From the NCBI GenBank assembly GCA_032622095.1, contig CP136068.1:120453509-120517508 (forward strand): 64,000 bases of DNA, written 5' to 3'. Within the stretch, counting starts at the first letter, position 1; each line of letters opens with the position of its first letter. Both the position numbers and the translations under genes were made by a program. This document shows, one piece after another, positions 1 to 12,194 of the stretch. The notes beneath the pieces are model-generated. The model saw nothing but the letters and a program-made list of their open reading frames with translations. It was not told where the DNA came from and ran no database searches. Source of the stretch: Siphonodentalium dalli. Lineage: Eukaryota > Mollusca > Scaphopoda > Gadilida > Siphonodentaliidae.

Positions 1-282
1 AGCGTGCGGGATAACTGGGACTAGTCGTACAGAAGTAATCACAAGTCATACTCAGCCCTCCTTATATGACGTACTATTCATGTCTATTCGCGTTCAGAGG
101 GACCAAATGATAATTCGGTGTTTATTAAAGGAGTCATGCATACACATTTTTCCAGGAAGGAGTTGGAGTATGTTCAGATTCAACATATAAAAGTTTAAAG
201 GAACTTTATGAAGTGTGATGTTTTCTGGTATCGATGTTGCCTCTCCGGGATATGGGTGACCACACATTGACCACCAATAGTG

Positions 283-900
283 ATGACGTCACTACGGGAT
301 ATTTCTCGAAGTTATGCCGCACACTGTCGAATGCTCGTTAGCATTTGTCTTTTCTACACATTCGGTGTAGATGGAAACGTAAACCTAGACGCCATAGAAG
401 CAGGTTTGAGTTCCGATATTCTTGGTTGGAATAAGACATCATTGGCTATATTCATACAGGAGTTTATATTCCCCTTATCGGACGCGAATTCTGTGATAAA
501 GTGCCGCGTGATCCAGTACAATACATCGTCAAACTCGGAAATACTCAACCCCTTCATGCAACTAATTCCCGAGATGCCCTCTTCTCTCGAAGAGCTTCAT
601 TCGGGGAATGGTACTTCCGTAAACAACAGGACCATGTATGTGAGAGTGGGATTTGCTTTCAGCGGTCTTCTCGGATGTGGTGTGTCGCCCAATGATAACG
701 CGGCAGCTGACTCATCTTTTGCCAAACTTTCCTTTTCGAACAGACTTGTTATTGGTTTCGTGGCGGGTTTCGTAGTTGTGATTTTCTCGGGTGTAGGGAT
801 TTATTGTTGTAGATTCTTTTTAGACCGTTCCAAGGAGAAGTCGGAAGATATACCTAGTGAATCGACAATTTCGTTCAAACGTCTGTCGGAAATAGTGTAG
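283..900 (+). CDS. Putative single-pass type I membrane protein, 205 aa
   Basis: The ATG at 283 opens a 205-codon frame ending in TAG at 898-900. Seen: a hydrophobic stretch at residues 17-29 following basic and polar residues, which could be a signal peptide or anchor; an extracellular-like middle with N-glycosylation sequons at about N50, N80, N109 and N115; a strongly hydrophobic segment at about 155-177 (starts LVIGFVAGFVVV); then a basic and acidic cytoplasmic tail (RSKEKSEDI). I do not recognise the family. It may be a complete small gene or the last exon of a larger one, because an AG at 279-280 just before the ATG could be a splice acceptor. No mobile-element motif is visible. Function unknown; a receptor-like or adhesion-like surface protein is only inference. 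Confidence 0.5.
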   Translation: MTSLRDISRSYAAHCRMLVSICLFYTFGVDGNVNLDAIEAGLSSDILGWNKTSLAIFIQEFIFPLSDANSVIKCRVIQYNTSSNSEILNPFMQLIPEMPSSLEELHSGNGTSVNNRTMYVRVGFAFSGLLGCGVSPNDNAAADSSFAKLSFSNRLVIGFVAGFVVVIFSGVGIYCCRFFLDRSKEKSEDIPSESTISFKRLSEIV

Positions 901-1274
901 TACAATATATTTGTATATATGCAGTGACGTGGCAACAGGAGTGGGGATAGTATCTCACCCCCTACTTCGGTCAAAACTTTCAACAGTTTTCAATTTCAAC
1001 TATTTAGACTGAAAATGGCCATCAGATAAACAGAATGTTCGTTCTCAATATATTCCCGGTATGGTAAAATTAAGAACGTGAAAACAACTGACAAATGTCT
1101 AAGAATCCCATAAGTCTTTTGAGAGTATATAAAGTCTATTGTAGTATTGCATGTATCTATTTAGGTCGCCGGGACGTGACATAGTGACAAATTATTGGGG
1201 TTTTTTAAATTCCATGCTTGGAGATTATTTTAACGATGGTCTATCTCTTCCTATAAGTTTGATATAGTTTCCGG

Positions 1275-1810
1275 ATATTCAATAACACGGTTGGGAATCA
1301 CGTGGTTTCGAGCTGATGAGTATCACGCATTCAAAATGACCGAGGCGATCGCAAAAGCGACCAGAAATGATGAAAAAGGTAATAAACTATATGATAATGA
1401 TACATTACATAGTATTTTGGCAGCTATATAGGAGCAAATATATGCTATACTATTTTGCAAACAAGGTAATACCTCATTTTTGTCAAACTCACAGTTGTTT
1501 GCTCTAACATTCTGACCAAAGTTGTCAGTCGAAGGATTCTCATATAGATGTATGGACTTGTGGATTCCAAGAACATCCGATTGGCAACTTTGGTCAGAAT
1601 GTTATAGAAAACTCGGGAAAACTAGTGAAACTTTCTGAACAAATAAGGTATATCAATTTGTTTTAAAAATAAACTAGCATGCTGTAGCAGTCAAAATGCT
1701 ATGTTTTGTGTCAGTTTCCCATATATCAATTTTTTGCGCTTTTTACATTTTGAATGCGTGGTACTCACCAACATCGAAACCACGTGAGTCCCCATCGTGA
1801 ATAATATATA
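1275..1810. repeat. Foldback element with ~50 bp outer arms and an inner hairpin
   Basis: The stretch near 1291-1340 (contains CACGTGGTTTCGA and ACGCATTCAAAATG) recurs in reverse complement at about 1744-1795, with weaker pairing continuing outward to about 1275 and 1810. Between the arms a second inverted pair, TAACATTCTGACCAAAGTTG at about 1505 and its complement near 1583-1604, forms an inner hairpin with a loop of about 55 bp. No transposase frame is present, so this fits a non-autonomous foldback or MITE. Target duplications were not resolved. Confidence 0.55.
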
Positions 1811-2381
1811 TGAGTCGAAGACACCTTCCGGAAACGCTATTAAAACAAACGGAAGTAATACTTGTAATACTTTGCAAAATGTTGTTGGCAAATACCACAA
1901 AGAGTCAAAGTTTGAAACATTGAGAGACAAATATATGTGTTATGTTATATTTACGGTCGCATTCTCACATGTTGATATCTATCAATTGATCCGCAGAATG
2001 TCAATAACTTGCTATTTGCCGAATAGTGCTTGTTATGAGTGTCTTGAGAAGTTGAGACACAAGTTGAGGACTTGAGGTGCATTAATGCCGCGTTTGTAGC
2101 GCTCAGATATATTTCTTAACATTTTCATTTACACTATATCATCCACACCTCAAATGGTAAACGTATATTAAGAGCTATATATAGCGTTGTTTAACTAACA
2201 CCGGTGTAACATAATCAAATGGTATAATAAGCTAAACTCCATTTAAAAAAAAGGATAGTATATACAACATAACCGCTTCCACTCACTCTCTTCACTGTGA
2301 TTTCATTCAAGGAAGTGCTATATCAAATCAGTGGTTTCTCAATTCAACAGTTAACCTGCGATATCGAAAAAATATATAAGA

Positions 2382-2868
2382 TTAAAGGTACTCAATCCGA
2401 TAAAACTCCTCTCAATTACTATTTCAATGGCTTCGGGGGTCAAAAATATTTGATTCGAGTCGAGGAAGTCACCCATCAAAGCTCAGATTTGTTAGATATC
2501 GATTTTAGAAATCTATTATTTTTCATTATCGGGAATTCTTTCTGGCCCAGAAGACAGTCAAAATTTCGTTATTATTACCACTTGATTATAGAGTTATCCA
2601 TCCTTGTCTGTTTGAATAGAGTTTTGGCGTAAAATCTCGAGCAGGTTACCAAATTGACGGCAGTTATTAGTACTCATCTCGAGCAATTAACAAATTTCAA
2701 AAATCAATATCTAATAACTCTGAGCTTTGTTTGATGGGTTTCTCGTCTCGAATCAAATATTTTTTACCCCCAAAGCCAAAGAAATAGTAATATAGGACCC
2801 TCTGATCGGATTGTTGTTGTTGGAACCTGTTGAGATGGTGACCCTCTTTACGGGTTGAGTACCTTTAA
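2382..2868. mobile_element. TTAA-flanked MITE, family 1, rearranged copy with two right-type arms
   Basis: It begins TTAA then AGGTACTCAATCCGA and ends with GGGTTGAGTACCT then TTAA. The same termini bound the copies at 16114-16557, 36299-36668 and 56493-56942. Unlike those, the left half here (2400-2490) is the reverse complement of the family's right half: the CTTCGGGGGTCAAAAATATT block at about 2430 mirrors TTTTTTACCCCCAAAGCC at about 2760. The copy is therefore a long foldback rather than a simple short-TIR MITE. The TTAA duplication is characteristic of the piggyBac and Kolobok superfamilies; no transposase is encoded. Confidence 0.7.
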
Positions 2869-2879
2869 CTGTTGATATG

Positions 2880-3250
2880 TTTGGCATATATAAGAGAATG
2901 CATTATCCTAACAATATTTACATGTAACTTGACCTTGTAAGCCAGTGCGTTCTCTCCCTATTGGAGACCCACCATATATAATGCACTGGCACATGATCTT
3001 TAATGATGCAGCAGAGCATGAAGCTACCGTCATGAAGTGGTTAAAACTTCGTTCAACATTACAGTGCCTTATATATATTACCGGGATATAGTTATAAGCT
3101 TCTATTAGACGGAATTTGTTGCCAAACGAATTGAATTTTGAAGCACATAGTTCAGCTACGTTTAGACGGAATTTGTTACCAAACATATGGAATGTTATAT
3201 ATAGTCTCTTTAGGCTTGAAGTGCGAAGGTTGATGGTCTCCAATCTAACG
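2880..3250. repeat. Dispersed repeat fragment shared with 58.73-58.86 kb
   Basis: The block around 2885-2950 (gcatatataagagaatgc, then caatatttacatg and gaccttgtaagc) reappears near 58732-58855, partly in reverse complement (cttacaaggtcaatg, aatattgtgaggc). A short direct duplication of AGACGGAATTTGTTRCCAAA occurs at about 3109 and 3169. The reading frames overlapping this block look incidental. Family unknown. Confidence 0.35.
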
Positions 3251-3563
3251 ATTGCATATGATCACAGATTTTCATTTTCTTATATATCTTATTATATTCT
3301 ACATATTGTATACTATGTGCTTATTTGAGATAATCAAATTGATAAGTGACTACACAATACACAACAGGCACATTTCACACTCAAAGAATGTAGCACTCAT
3401 CTAATGTGACCGAAATTTTTATATCAATGCCATGAATTTCTACTTTGGCTAACGCCCGTAGAGATCATATACACACCAGTACAAACACTTTTCGAAGTTT
3501 TGAGAGGGAAGCTTATAATGTCGAAAAAATAACACGGGGAATATATTTCTTTGTTAACACCTG

Positions 3564-4148
3564 TTAAAGGGGTACTGTACGCTATTTTCATTAAATTTCC
3601 GGTGACAACAACGATCTAATATCGATAATATATAGAAACATAAGTAATTTGAGTCGAAGATGTATTCTGTAAACGCTCAGGTTAATAGGCTATCTTAAAA
3701 TTTAATAATTTAAAAGTTAATAATTTGATATAAATTGAATTTATGACTGGAGCCATAAAATGGCGTCAATTAAATTACGAATTACCGTAAACATTAATTG
3801 AGGGATACTGGATTGTTAAACCGATCGCACACACCATCGCTTAAAATATTATGATGGTACGGGGAGAACACTCAAGCCACTCACTGACTAGCGACGATAC
3901 AATAACTTAAATGATTATATGGGACTAGTATGCATATAATATAACTTTTATTTGATTCATTTGGTTGAAAACTTTACAAAAATTACTCGACAACGACAAT
4001 TTGTATTTTTGCATTCCGGTAAATTTGTCATCCGTAACATGACTTCGTACTCAACAGACTTTCAAATAATGGAAAAATTGTTACCTTATTCTCCGACTCG
4101 GAGACTATAGAAACCAACAACAACATTTAGCGTACAGTACCCCTTTAA
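3564..4148. mobile_element. TTAA-flanked MITE, family 2
   Basis: TTAA at 3564-3567 is followed by AGGGGTACTGTACGCTA. At the other end TAGCGTACAGTACCCCT precedes TTAA at 4145-4148. The terminal inverted repeats are 17 bp and perfect by eye, and the element is about 585 bp including duplications. No ORF of note lies inside. TTAA target duplication is known for piggyBac and Kolobok elements, so this is probably a non-autonomous member of one of them. Confidence 0.75.
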
Positions 4149-6580
4149 GGCCTAAAATAAATACGTTTGTTTCCGCTAACGAGCTGAAAAAAATTAGGGT
4201 AGGTAGGTAGGCTTAACATTTTTTTTTTGGTTAACTTTTTTTTTTGAGTATCTTTAAAAATAACTGAATAATACTTGTCAATAACCCAAACTATGCACTT
4301 CTTAGCCCCAATCAGGTTAACCCAGATGACACAGGAACTAGAAACTCCAATTCAATCTTACATATGCTTTAATATTTACATATATACTAGTCTATATACT
4401 AATATAGTCTGATAATCCTAATATTTCCAATATGATCTGGCGATAACTGGAGTCAGCCCAGTAGAGCCCGCAGCCGCCATCGAACGCCGCCGCCGCCAGC
4501 CATATTGGCCACAAGCCGCCGCCAGCCATATTATTTCTAACGCCAGCCACATTTAAAAATCTCCGCCGCCGGAATTGTAAAATGGCTGAGCCATGTGCAT
4601 GGGCTTATATGTCAAGCACAACTGTACTGTGAATCGCAAAGAACTAAACCGCATTGCCTAATATTGGCATACTCGCATGGTTGTTATATTATCAGAACAC
4701 CTGGCCCCTTAATGTGGAATAGACTATCCCAATGCATGCTTTCATATAACTGAATGGGCGCATCCATTCGGTACTGAAAGGGTTAAAATATAAATTGTTT
4801 ATATCGACAACACCCAGTCTCAGACATCACTGGCATTTGTCAATATATACACATAAGAATATAAAATAGTTTGAAATAGTATATATCATTACTATCCGGT
4901 TCATCATTCAATGATGCATGCATATATCGCAAGATGGCAGTGATGATAGCAGTCTGAAGTCGACAGAAGTCCCAATGTAACTACTTATACCGATTAGATG
5001 GGAAACTGCATAGTATATCCATGCCAGTCCTTCGTGAATATCGCCGTAATGGAAAACCCCAACATCAAAAGATTACGTGTGGTCTGGAATTCTACGGGTT
5101 CACCACAAACGCTAAAAAAACGGCATCTATAACCGATAACAGGGGATTAGGAACATTTCGGAAACGGAAATACGCTGAATGATAACGTCTCAGCCGGCTG
5201 AGCCGCCATATTTCTTCAGCCACGAACGTCGTGACTGAGCCGGCTTAGCTAGCTAACCAGCCACGAAAATCGGTTGAGCCAGCCATGAAAACTATTTGTC
5301 GTGGCTTCGGGGTCTACAGCCCAGCACCACTGCACTGTTCACACATTGGAGTGACCGTCTTGTACCGATCTCTTAATGATGGCTTCACAACACTACCTTC
5401 TTCTCTGCATTCAGTGAAGGATCTAGGTATTTTTTGGGGACACCTGTTTTTGGGCAATGATATGCCGAAGGCATAAGCCGAACGCCTGAGCGGAGGAAGG
5501 TTTGGGTGGGGTGACCCCCTGCTGATGGTGGGGGTTCTCCCCCTGGAAATTTTTTGAAAATCCATTGCATTTAGAGCTTATTCTAGGGCACTTTGAGTCA
5601 GAATTTTGAATTTTACTGAGAGGTCAATTTGATCAAGTTTCTCAAGCATAACTTTGGAAATTTTATATATGTATGGATTGGAAATGCTTATAAGTTATTG
5701 TCAGATATCTTTTGGTTCAATGGATTATGATTATCCTGCTTGAAATGAGACTTACCATTATCACTCTAATTCATATAATAGGCTATTTTATAAAATTCAA
5801 GTGAGACACATACATAATATACTACATGTAGTACAGAAACAATGTCTATTAAGTTAGTAATTACTATTTATAGTACTAATCTCTATGTTAATTTTTCATT
5901 TGGTATTATGAGATCCCACCTGATCCCAGGTTGATTTGATCAAATTGTTAATGTTCTGTACTGTATTTGATTGAAATACTGAAGTATGAAGGCTGGATAA
6001 ACCTGATCTGAAACTATTTGAAGTTTTCACAGATGAAAGCTAGATAAAGCCAAACATACTTTACAGTATGATTCCAACTGTTAAACTTAAATCTTTTTGT
6101 AAACTTAAATTTCTTATGTCAATATATATATATATATATAAATGTTTTGCATCTTGTTATGATATGAATTGGGACCTAAATTGAAAAAGAAAAAGAAAAA
6201 ATATTTAAATAAAACTAATTTTTATTTTAATGTTTTTTAATTTTTGGTCCAATATTTTGTTTTTTGCAATGGCAATAAAAAGCTTAGGGTCGGGGGTTTA
6301 AAATAGGGTCGGTCGGGTTAGCGGAAACAAACGTCTTTTTTTTTAGGCCTACTTTTTTAATAGTGTACTTCACTGACGGTGAAGGTACCAACTCGAAATT
6401 GCATGCTATTCTGTTATTTTTCTGAGTCGATATCGCAATAAACATTGAATTGATTGCCCAGAAAATATTCCACAACTGTAAGCAACGCACAGTAAAATCT
6501 CACACAAAGTCACTTAAGTCGTGAAATTTCGAGTTCGAACCTTCACCTACAGTGAAGTACATTAAGAGGTTGCCATAAAA
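4149..6580. other. Intergenic stretch with GCC-rich and TA-rich low complexity
   Basis: I see no supportable gene. The segment at 4460-4570 is rich in GCCGCC and GCCAGCC motifs, and 5190-5290 repeats CAGCC/GGCTGAGCC words, including the short palindrome AGCCGGCT. A (TA)n run lies at about 6124-6140 and A-rich tracts at 6184-6230. The frames at 5285-5570 overlap on both strands and have no recognisable domain. Confidence 0.4.
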
Positions 6581-7420
6581 GCGATGTACGGCCTTTTTGA
6601 TAAGACCAGAAAATTAGATCTCCCAATTGATATCATGCTGATACTCTTCGAACATAAAATCGCTCCAATTTTGTTATATGGAAGCGAAGTGTGGGGATTC
6701 GAACTAATCAAAGACATATAATATGTTCACTTGAAATTCTATAAAATATTACTGGGAATGAAATCAAGCACGCCAAGTTATATGGTTTATGGTGAGTTAG
6801 GGAGATACCCGATGAATATTGCTATTAAATGCAGAAATATTTCTTATTGGTCTAAGTTAGTTTCACAAGAGGGGTCTATATTAGCTAAAGACATATATAA
6901 ACTTGTGTTAGCATGCAGTAACACAGATTCTTTCGCGGGAATGTTAAGATGGATAGAAAATATTAGATGTATAATGAATGAAAGTGGTTTAAGTGAAACA
7001 TTCACCGCATAAACACCCCTTACCTGTCGAAATCAGCAATCAGGGAAGTTAAAACAGTTTTGATTGAACAGTTTGAAGACAGTAAGTGGGCGAATTGAAA
7101 TAGGGAATTCATCTCGGGGTTTACTATATCGACAAATTAAACCAAAATTGAATTTTAGTAAATACCTCACCGAGTTACCGCGAACATTATCTGAGTATCT
7201 TGTTAAGATTAGAACAGCTAACCACAGACTATCTATAGAGTCAGGACGATGGCATGACCAGGTTAAAGAGAATAGAATATGCAGGGCATGTAGGGAAGGA
7301 CTAGGGGATGAATACCACCATGTGTTAATCTGTAAAGAATTTCAAATTCTGAGGGCTAAATATAAACCTACGTACTACTGGGAGTCGCCTAACCTGACCA
7401 AATTTTCTGGACTAGTATGA
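6580..7420 (+). pseudogene. Degenerate non-LTR retrotransposon, C-terminal RT region and zinc knuckle
   Basis: Conceptual translation from about 6580 reads through the thumb and C-terminal part of a non-LTR reverse transcriptase. APILLYGSEVWG (about 6661-6705) is the motif that follows the RT core in CR1/L2/RTE-like elements. It is interrupted by stops near 6718, then continues with KILLGMKSSTPS and GELGRYPM (6731-7012). After a further frame change, 7064-7420 carries the C-terminal module ANHRLSIESGRW with a C-x2-C...H-x4-C knuckle (ICRACREG, DEYHHVLIC). This cysteine-histidine module is usual at the end of such ORF2 proteins. The catalytic RT core and endonuclease are absent, so it is a 5'-truncated dead copy. 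The 3' end lies close to 7500, where a second element of opposite orientation begins. Confidence 0.75.
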
Positions 7421-7504
7421 GCCTTCTTAAGAAAGTATGTATTTTTCTGAAGTTATCGCAAAGAAATTACCCCATGTAATACACACAATCGATGCCAAAT
7501 ATAT

Positions 7505-8894
7505 TATACAGCTTCATAAGATAAGATAAGATAATATTTTAATGCAAAATACACCCAAATGGGCAGTTGCAAACATGAATAAAATACATATAATTTGACA
7601 AAAATTAACTATATATATATTAGATGAGTAACATATATGCATATACACGTACAATGTAGTTTCCTAACAATTTTTTTTTTTTTTCTCTTTTCATCGTAAC
7701 ATTGAATTCATCTGTTATAAATTATTAATTGACTAGCTTTTATTGGAATCCCAAGCGGTGCAGAAAGACCGGATCATGTCACATATAACATTAATGGTTG
7801 CTTTGTGTTCATTCTTCATAATAAATCTAAATTTCTCATAATTCGTCATATCTGAAAAATGTGGGAACTCTGTGATTATGTCCCTAAAATATGTATCGCG
7901 CATACTTTTGTGGGCTCTACATTCTAATATAAAATGGTATTCTGTTTCAATTTGTTTACATTTACACAAAGTAAATAATCTTTCTTTAATGGATATTGGG
8001 GGCTGTTGTGTCTCCCCTTTTCTATTTCCAATCTATGATTGCTGATTCGCAATCTCGTAAATAGAATTCTCGCTTTATTAGAACGCGTATCGCAAATGTA
8101 TGACTCCACTTCGTACCGTGTTTTAAACAACCTATACGTTCTTGTCTTATTACCAGCGGTCGGTTTATTTTCGGAAGAGTTTATGTTGTAAAATCGTTTT
8201 AAATGTTCCGTTTTCAATTTTCTCACAAGCTCCTTTTCTTGAATTCCTTGAAGTGTCGTACGATTTTAAATATCAACAACATATTTATAGCATATAAGTC
8301 ATTGCATAATGATATCGACGTATTATCAAGTGATTCGATGTGTGCATCATGTATCAAAGACCCAGCTGGAGTATTAGAAACTTTTTTCATATACTTGAAT
8401 TGTTGTATAATCGCGTCATGTATTACCGGGAATCGTCCCAATTCTGCGTGTACGGCATGATTCGTGGCCTTTTGATTAACCCCTAATATCGTTTTGCAGA
8501 ACCTTAGGTGAACTTGCTCGCATGGTATTGTGTCAGAATGAAGCATTTTTATTTTTCCTGCCCATATCTCACACCCGTATATCATTATCGGTTTAATCAA
8601 TTTATCGAATAATTTGCATTTATTTGGACTCGAAAGTCGCAATTTAGAAGGGATAGACTGCGTTAAAAAGAACATTGCTTTCGTGGCTTTTCCACTTGTG
8701 TGCTCTTGTGACTTTGTCATTCTACCGGTTGATGTGAATTTTATTCCGAGATGGGGATACTCTGAAACAAATTCAAGCGTGTGGCCATTGATATTGAAAT
8801 TTGGCTCCCGTTTGGTTTTCTTCGATCTGAAAATTATACATTTTGATTTGCGTGCATTCACCACGAGATCATATAAAGGGGAAAAACCCAGCAT
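7505..8894 (-). pseudogene. Degenerate non-LTR retrotransposon 3' end, opposite orientation
   Basis: On the minus strand, 8894 to 8223 encodes the post-catalytic RT region (VNARKSKCIIF, PHLGIKFTSTGRM, KPIMIYGCEIWAG, AELGRFPVIHD). Frame then shifts at about 8226 (TRLRISNHRLEIEKGRH, 8226-7924) and again at about 7969 (CKCKQIETEYHFILEC, 7969-7733), which ends in the C2HC knuckle. The 3' UTR runs to a short (ATCTT)n tail at about 7508-7533, typical of CR1/L2-like elements that end in microsatellite tails rather than poly(A). It is related to, but not identical with, the copy at 6580-7420, and the two lie tail to tail. Truncated at the 5' side and frameshifted: inactive. Confidence 0.75.
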
Positions 8895-10370
8895 TTTATG
8901 TGACAGTCGCGAACCACAAAAGGCGATTGTGTGCCAGCGAGAAACGATTTATTTGTCTAGACAGATTATAATATCACGTGTCGCGCAATCCCTCGAACAA
9001 TGATATAATCACAATGAAATGTCCGACCAGACATCTAGTGACTGCTGGCAGTGTGGCGCAGTTCTCTCTTTTTGTTTCATATTTTATTGATCATCCCATA
9101 TAAACATTTCAAGCAAAACTTATTTATATAACAAACTAATGTAGGATGAACGAATGGGGATTGGGGCACAAGTTATATCAACTTAGGTGGAGCTCCTCTC
9201 CCCGGGAAAAGATGGTGGTGCACAGAAGAAAAATTTAAATACATAAATGTTGAATACAAAACAAAAATTCTGACAAAACACACAATTACAATATGGAATG
9301 TTCAAGATTGGTATGGGGTAAGGGAAGATAGTTTTATATCATATGTTTATGTTTAGTGCATGTTCTCGATTTAAGTTAATATGCGACTGGTAAAGTTCAC
9401 TAAATGCAGTTCTCTCTGTAAATTCTCAATGCAGCTCATATCAGAAATGCATCGAGGATTCATTGAATGAGCGTGGCCAAAAAAAAAACAAAACAAAAAT
9501 AAACAAAACAAATAATATAATATAGGCTAATCGGGGGTCACTGCTTGTATATATCTATTTGTATTATATATCAGTAAATATGTTTTGTTCGTGTACTAAT
9601 GCACTTATGTTAACGTTCTGAACTGATTTGCAGCTAAGGCATAATAAACTTATCAAACCATTATTAAGGAACATATACTAACTAAGAAAGAAAAAATATA
9701 TATAGGGGGAAAAAGAAGAAAAAAGAAATATAGTTATTCCCTGCGTTATTTTTTCAACTTCATAAGGTTCCATGTCAAAACTTCAACAAGTTCAGAAAGT
9801 TTTACACAGCGTCTAAACTCCACACATGCATGTAAAACATTTACTCCTCAATTCGAGACTAATTTTTATTGGCGGCCCTTTGATCTAAAGATACGTAAAA
9901 TGAAAAATCCAGAGGTGTTAAATAACAATCAATAAGTCAATTCCAACTCAATATAAGTCGTTTCAAAATTAAAATACGTAAAATGAAAGGTAATAGATGT
10001 CAACATGTATACATATGTAGATTGTATATGGGTATCAACATCTTAATGGTGGCGAGGAGTTGGTTCAATTTAAACACCCATCGCATGTTGCCAAATCCTC
10101 TTCTTCCGCATCAGTCTCCTATATATCACATACATCATATATATGAACTCATGTAATATTTTGAATGAATTAAATAATGTTTACACCAAGGTGTTTTATA
10201 TTCTTCGATTCATGCAATGACACACACAATGCCCATACTGGGTTAAATATTATCGGGTGTCTATTAATTCCGCAGATATATACATTTCGCAACACGCATA
10301 CATGTTTTGTATGCTGTGAAACAACTTGCAAACTCACAGAAAAGTTCAACTGATTTCAATTATTCGCAGA
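8895..10370. other. AT-rich intergenic sequence without recognisable genes
   Basis: A-rich runs occur at about 9479-9510 and 9687-9730. No frame of coding quality and no clear terminal repeats were found. Confidence 0.35.
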
Positions 10371-10375
10371 GAAGT

Positions 10376-10725
10376 GAGACAAACGCTCTCTATATTTACC
10401 ATGACAGAAGTACACCAACAATGGACGTTAGAGACAAACGCTCTCTATATTTACTATGGCAGACGTACACCAACAACCAACAATGGGCGTTAGAGAGAAA
10501 GGCTCTCTATATTTACCATGACATATATACGTATACCAACAATGGGCATTAGAGACAAACCTTCTCTATAGTTTCCATGGCAGGCGTACACCAACAATGG
10601 GCGTTAGAGACAAACGCTCTCTATGTTTGCCATGGCAGACATACACCAACAATGGGCGTTAGAGACAAACGCTCTCTATATTTACCATGTCATGTATGGG
10701 CATACGTACACCAACAATGGGCGTT
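10376..10725. repeat. Minisatellite, 6 units of 55-62 bp
   Basis: Units start with GAGACAAACGCTCTCTAT and end with ACACCAACAATGGGCGTTA. Starts fall near 10376, 10431, 10493, 10552, 10607 and 10662. Units differ by substitutions and small insertions, for example ATATATACGT in the third full unit. The frame crossing the array simply translates the repeat. Confidence 0.85.
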
Positions 10726-10813
10726 ATTTATAGCTCCTCGCTGATGAATATCTGTATTCAAAATCTTGAATACGTCTTGAAGTGGCATATAACTCAGCAC
10801 AAGGGTACATGCA

Positions 10814-11536
10814 TTTATCACATAATTTGGCCATAAAAGCAGTTTCATAATTATCCGTAATAGACACGTTTAATACCAGCGCGTGCGATGACGTCACGGC
10901 GTTCTTCAAATAACTTGCGATAGCTGTAGTTTATGATTGTTGTTTTCGATGAATATTTCGCGTTGCTTCGGGTTTATTTGATCATGTGATAAAAGTTATC
11001 TCACGCTCGTCCTATTTTATACGTAATTTATCAACCTCGTCCTCTAAATTCTATTTGAGCCTCGGTAAACCTCGGCTCAAATCAAATTTAGTGAACTCGG
11101 TTGATAAATTCCGTATAAAATAGAAACTCATGTGAGATCCTCTATTTATAGATGGTCTACTTCTTCCCAGAAAATATCATATACAGGGATAAAATTTGAT
11201 ATATAGAGGATCTCACATGAGTTCCTATTGTATACGGAATTTATCAACCGAGTTCACTAAATTCGATTTGAGCCGAGGTTTACCGAGGCTCAAATAGAAT
11301 TTAGAGGACGAGGTTGATAAATTACGTATAAAATAGGACGAGTGTGAGATACTTTTTATCACATGATCAAATAAACCCGAAGCAACGCGAAATATTCATC
11401 GAAAACAACAATCATAAACTACAGCGATCGCAAGTTATCTGAAGAACGCCGTGACGTCATCGCACGCGCTGATATTAAACGTGTCTATTACCGATAATTA
11501 TATGAAACTGCTTTTATGGCCAAATTATGTGATAAA
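10814..11536. repeat. ~720 bp foldback with ~335 bp arms and nested inner hairpins
   Basis: The left arm, about 10814-11150 (starts TTTATCACATAATTTGGCC), is the reverse complement of about 11200-11536 (ends GGCCAAATTATGTGATAAA), around a loop of about 50 bp. Inside each arm a second inverted pair (ATACGTAATTTATCAACC against GGTTGATAAATTCCGTAT) gives a hairpin within a hairpin. AGGGATAAAATTTGATA also recurs in the loop and just past the right end (11537-11572). A related single arm lies at 60715-60830. No ORF product is recognised. Confidence 0.8.
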
Positions 11537-11539
11537 CAG

Positions 11540-12185
11540 GGATAAAATATGATATACAGGGATAAAATTTGATACGAGGACATCTACCCGGAAAAGTTTC
11601 TATCAATTAATGTAAATGTTATTTAGAACTTCTTATCACATACACGGAACCGTTTTTTGAGTTATTTTAAGAACATAAATCCGCGCGAAAACTTTAGAAA
11701 GAATCTCAAGAAAGACAACCCTATCTTGGCACATTGCAAACAAACTTAAAATTTCACCACGATCTTGCGATTGAAATAAACCACTTTGTTTTTGCCTTTA
11801 TACAGAAAGTTTTATGTAATTATATGCACAAAATAGTTATTTGTAGTAGGTTCGTGAAGTTGGATCGAAGTTCCAAATACGCGTGAACATAGATTAAATT
11901 TCGAAATTCAATATTCGATGGAGATTCACAAGCGACAAACATGACATGCCAGTGACCACATTAATATCCCACCAAAAGTATTTTATTTCGGAATTACATG
12001 CAGTTTCTGACACAGGGGTTTGTAATGCGCTCGACTGCCCCCTCAAAACATGCACTGCACTTAAGCACCGTCCGTATTATATAAGCGCCTGCTTTACATC
12101 ATGGCACATATGCAGTATATACGCATGGGTCTCATGGAGTCATGGGCCTACTATATAGTTGGTACGGCGCATAATAGCAGTGCTG
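11540..12185. other. Intergenic sequence, nothing recognised
   Basis: Apart from the small repeat at its left edge there is no convincing frame, RNA or repeat. Confidence 0.3.
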
Positions 12186-12194
12186 ATTGGGTTG

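Noticed and set aside
5285-5570. Short frames around 5.3-5.6 kb
   Set aside because: They overlap on opposite strands, with no family match and no start or splice support.
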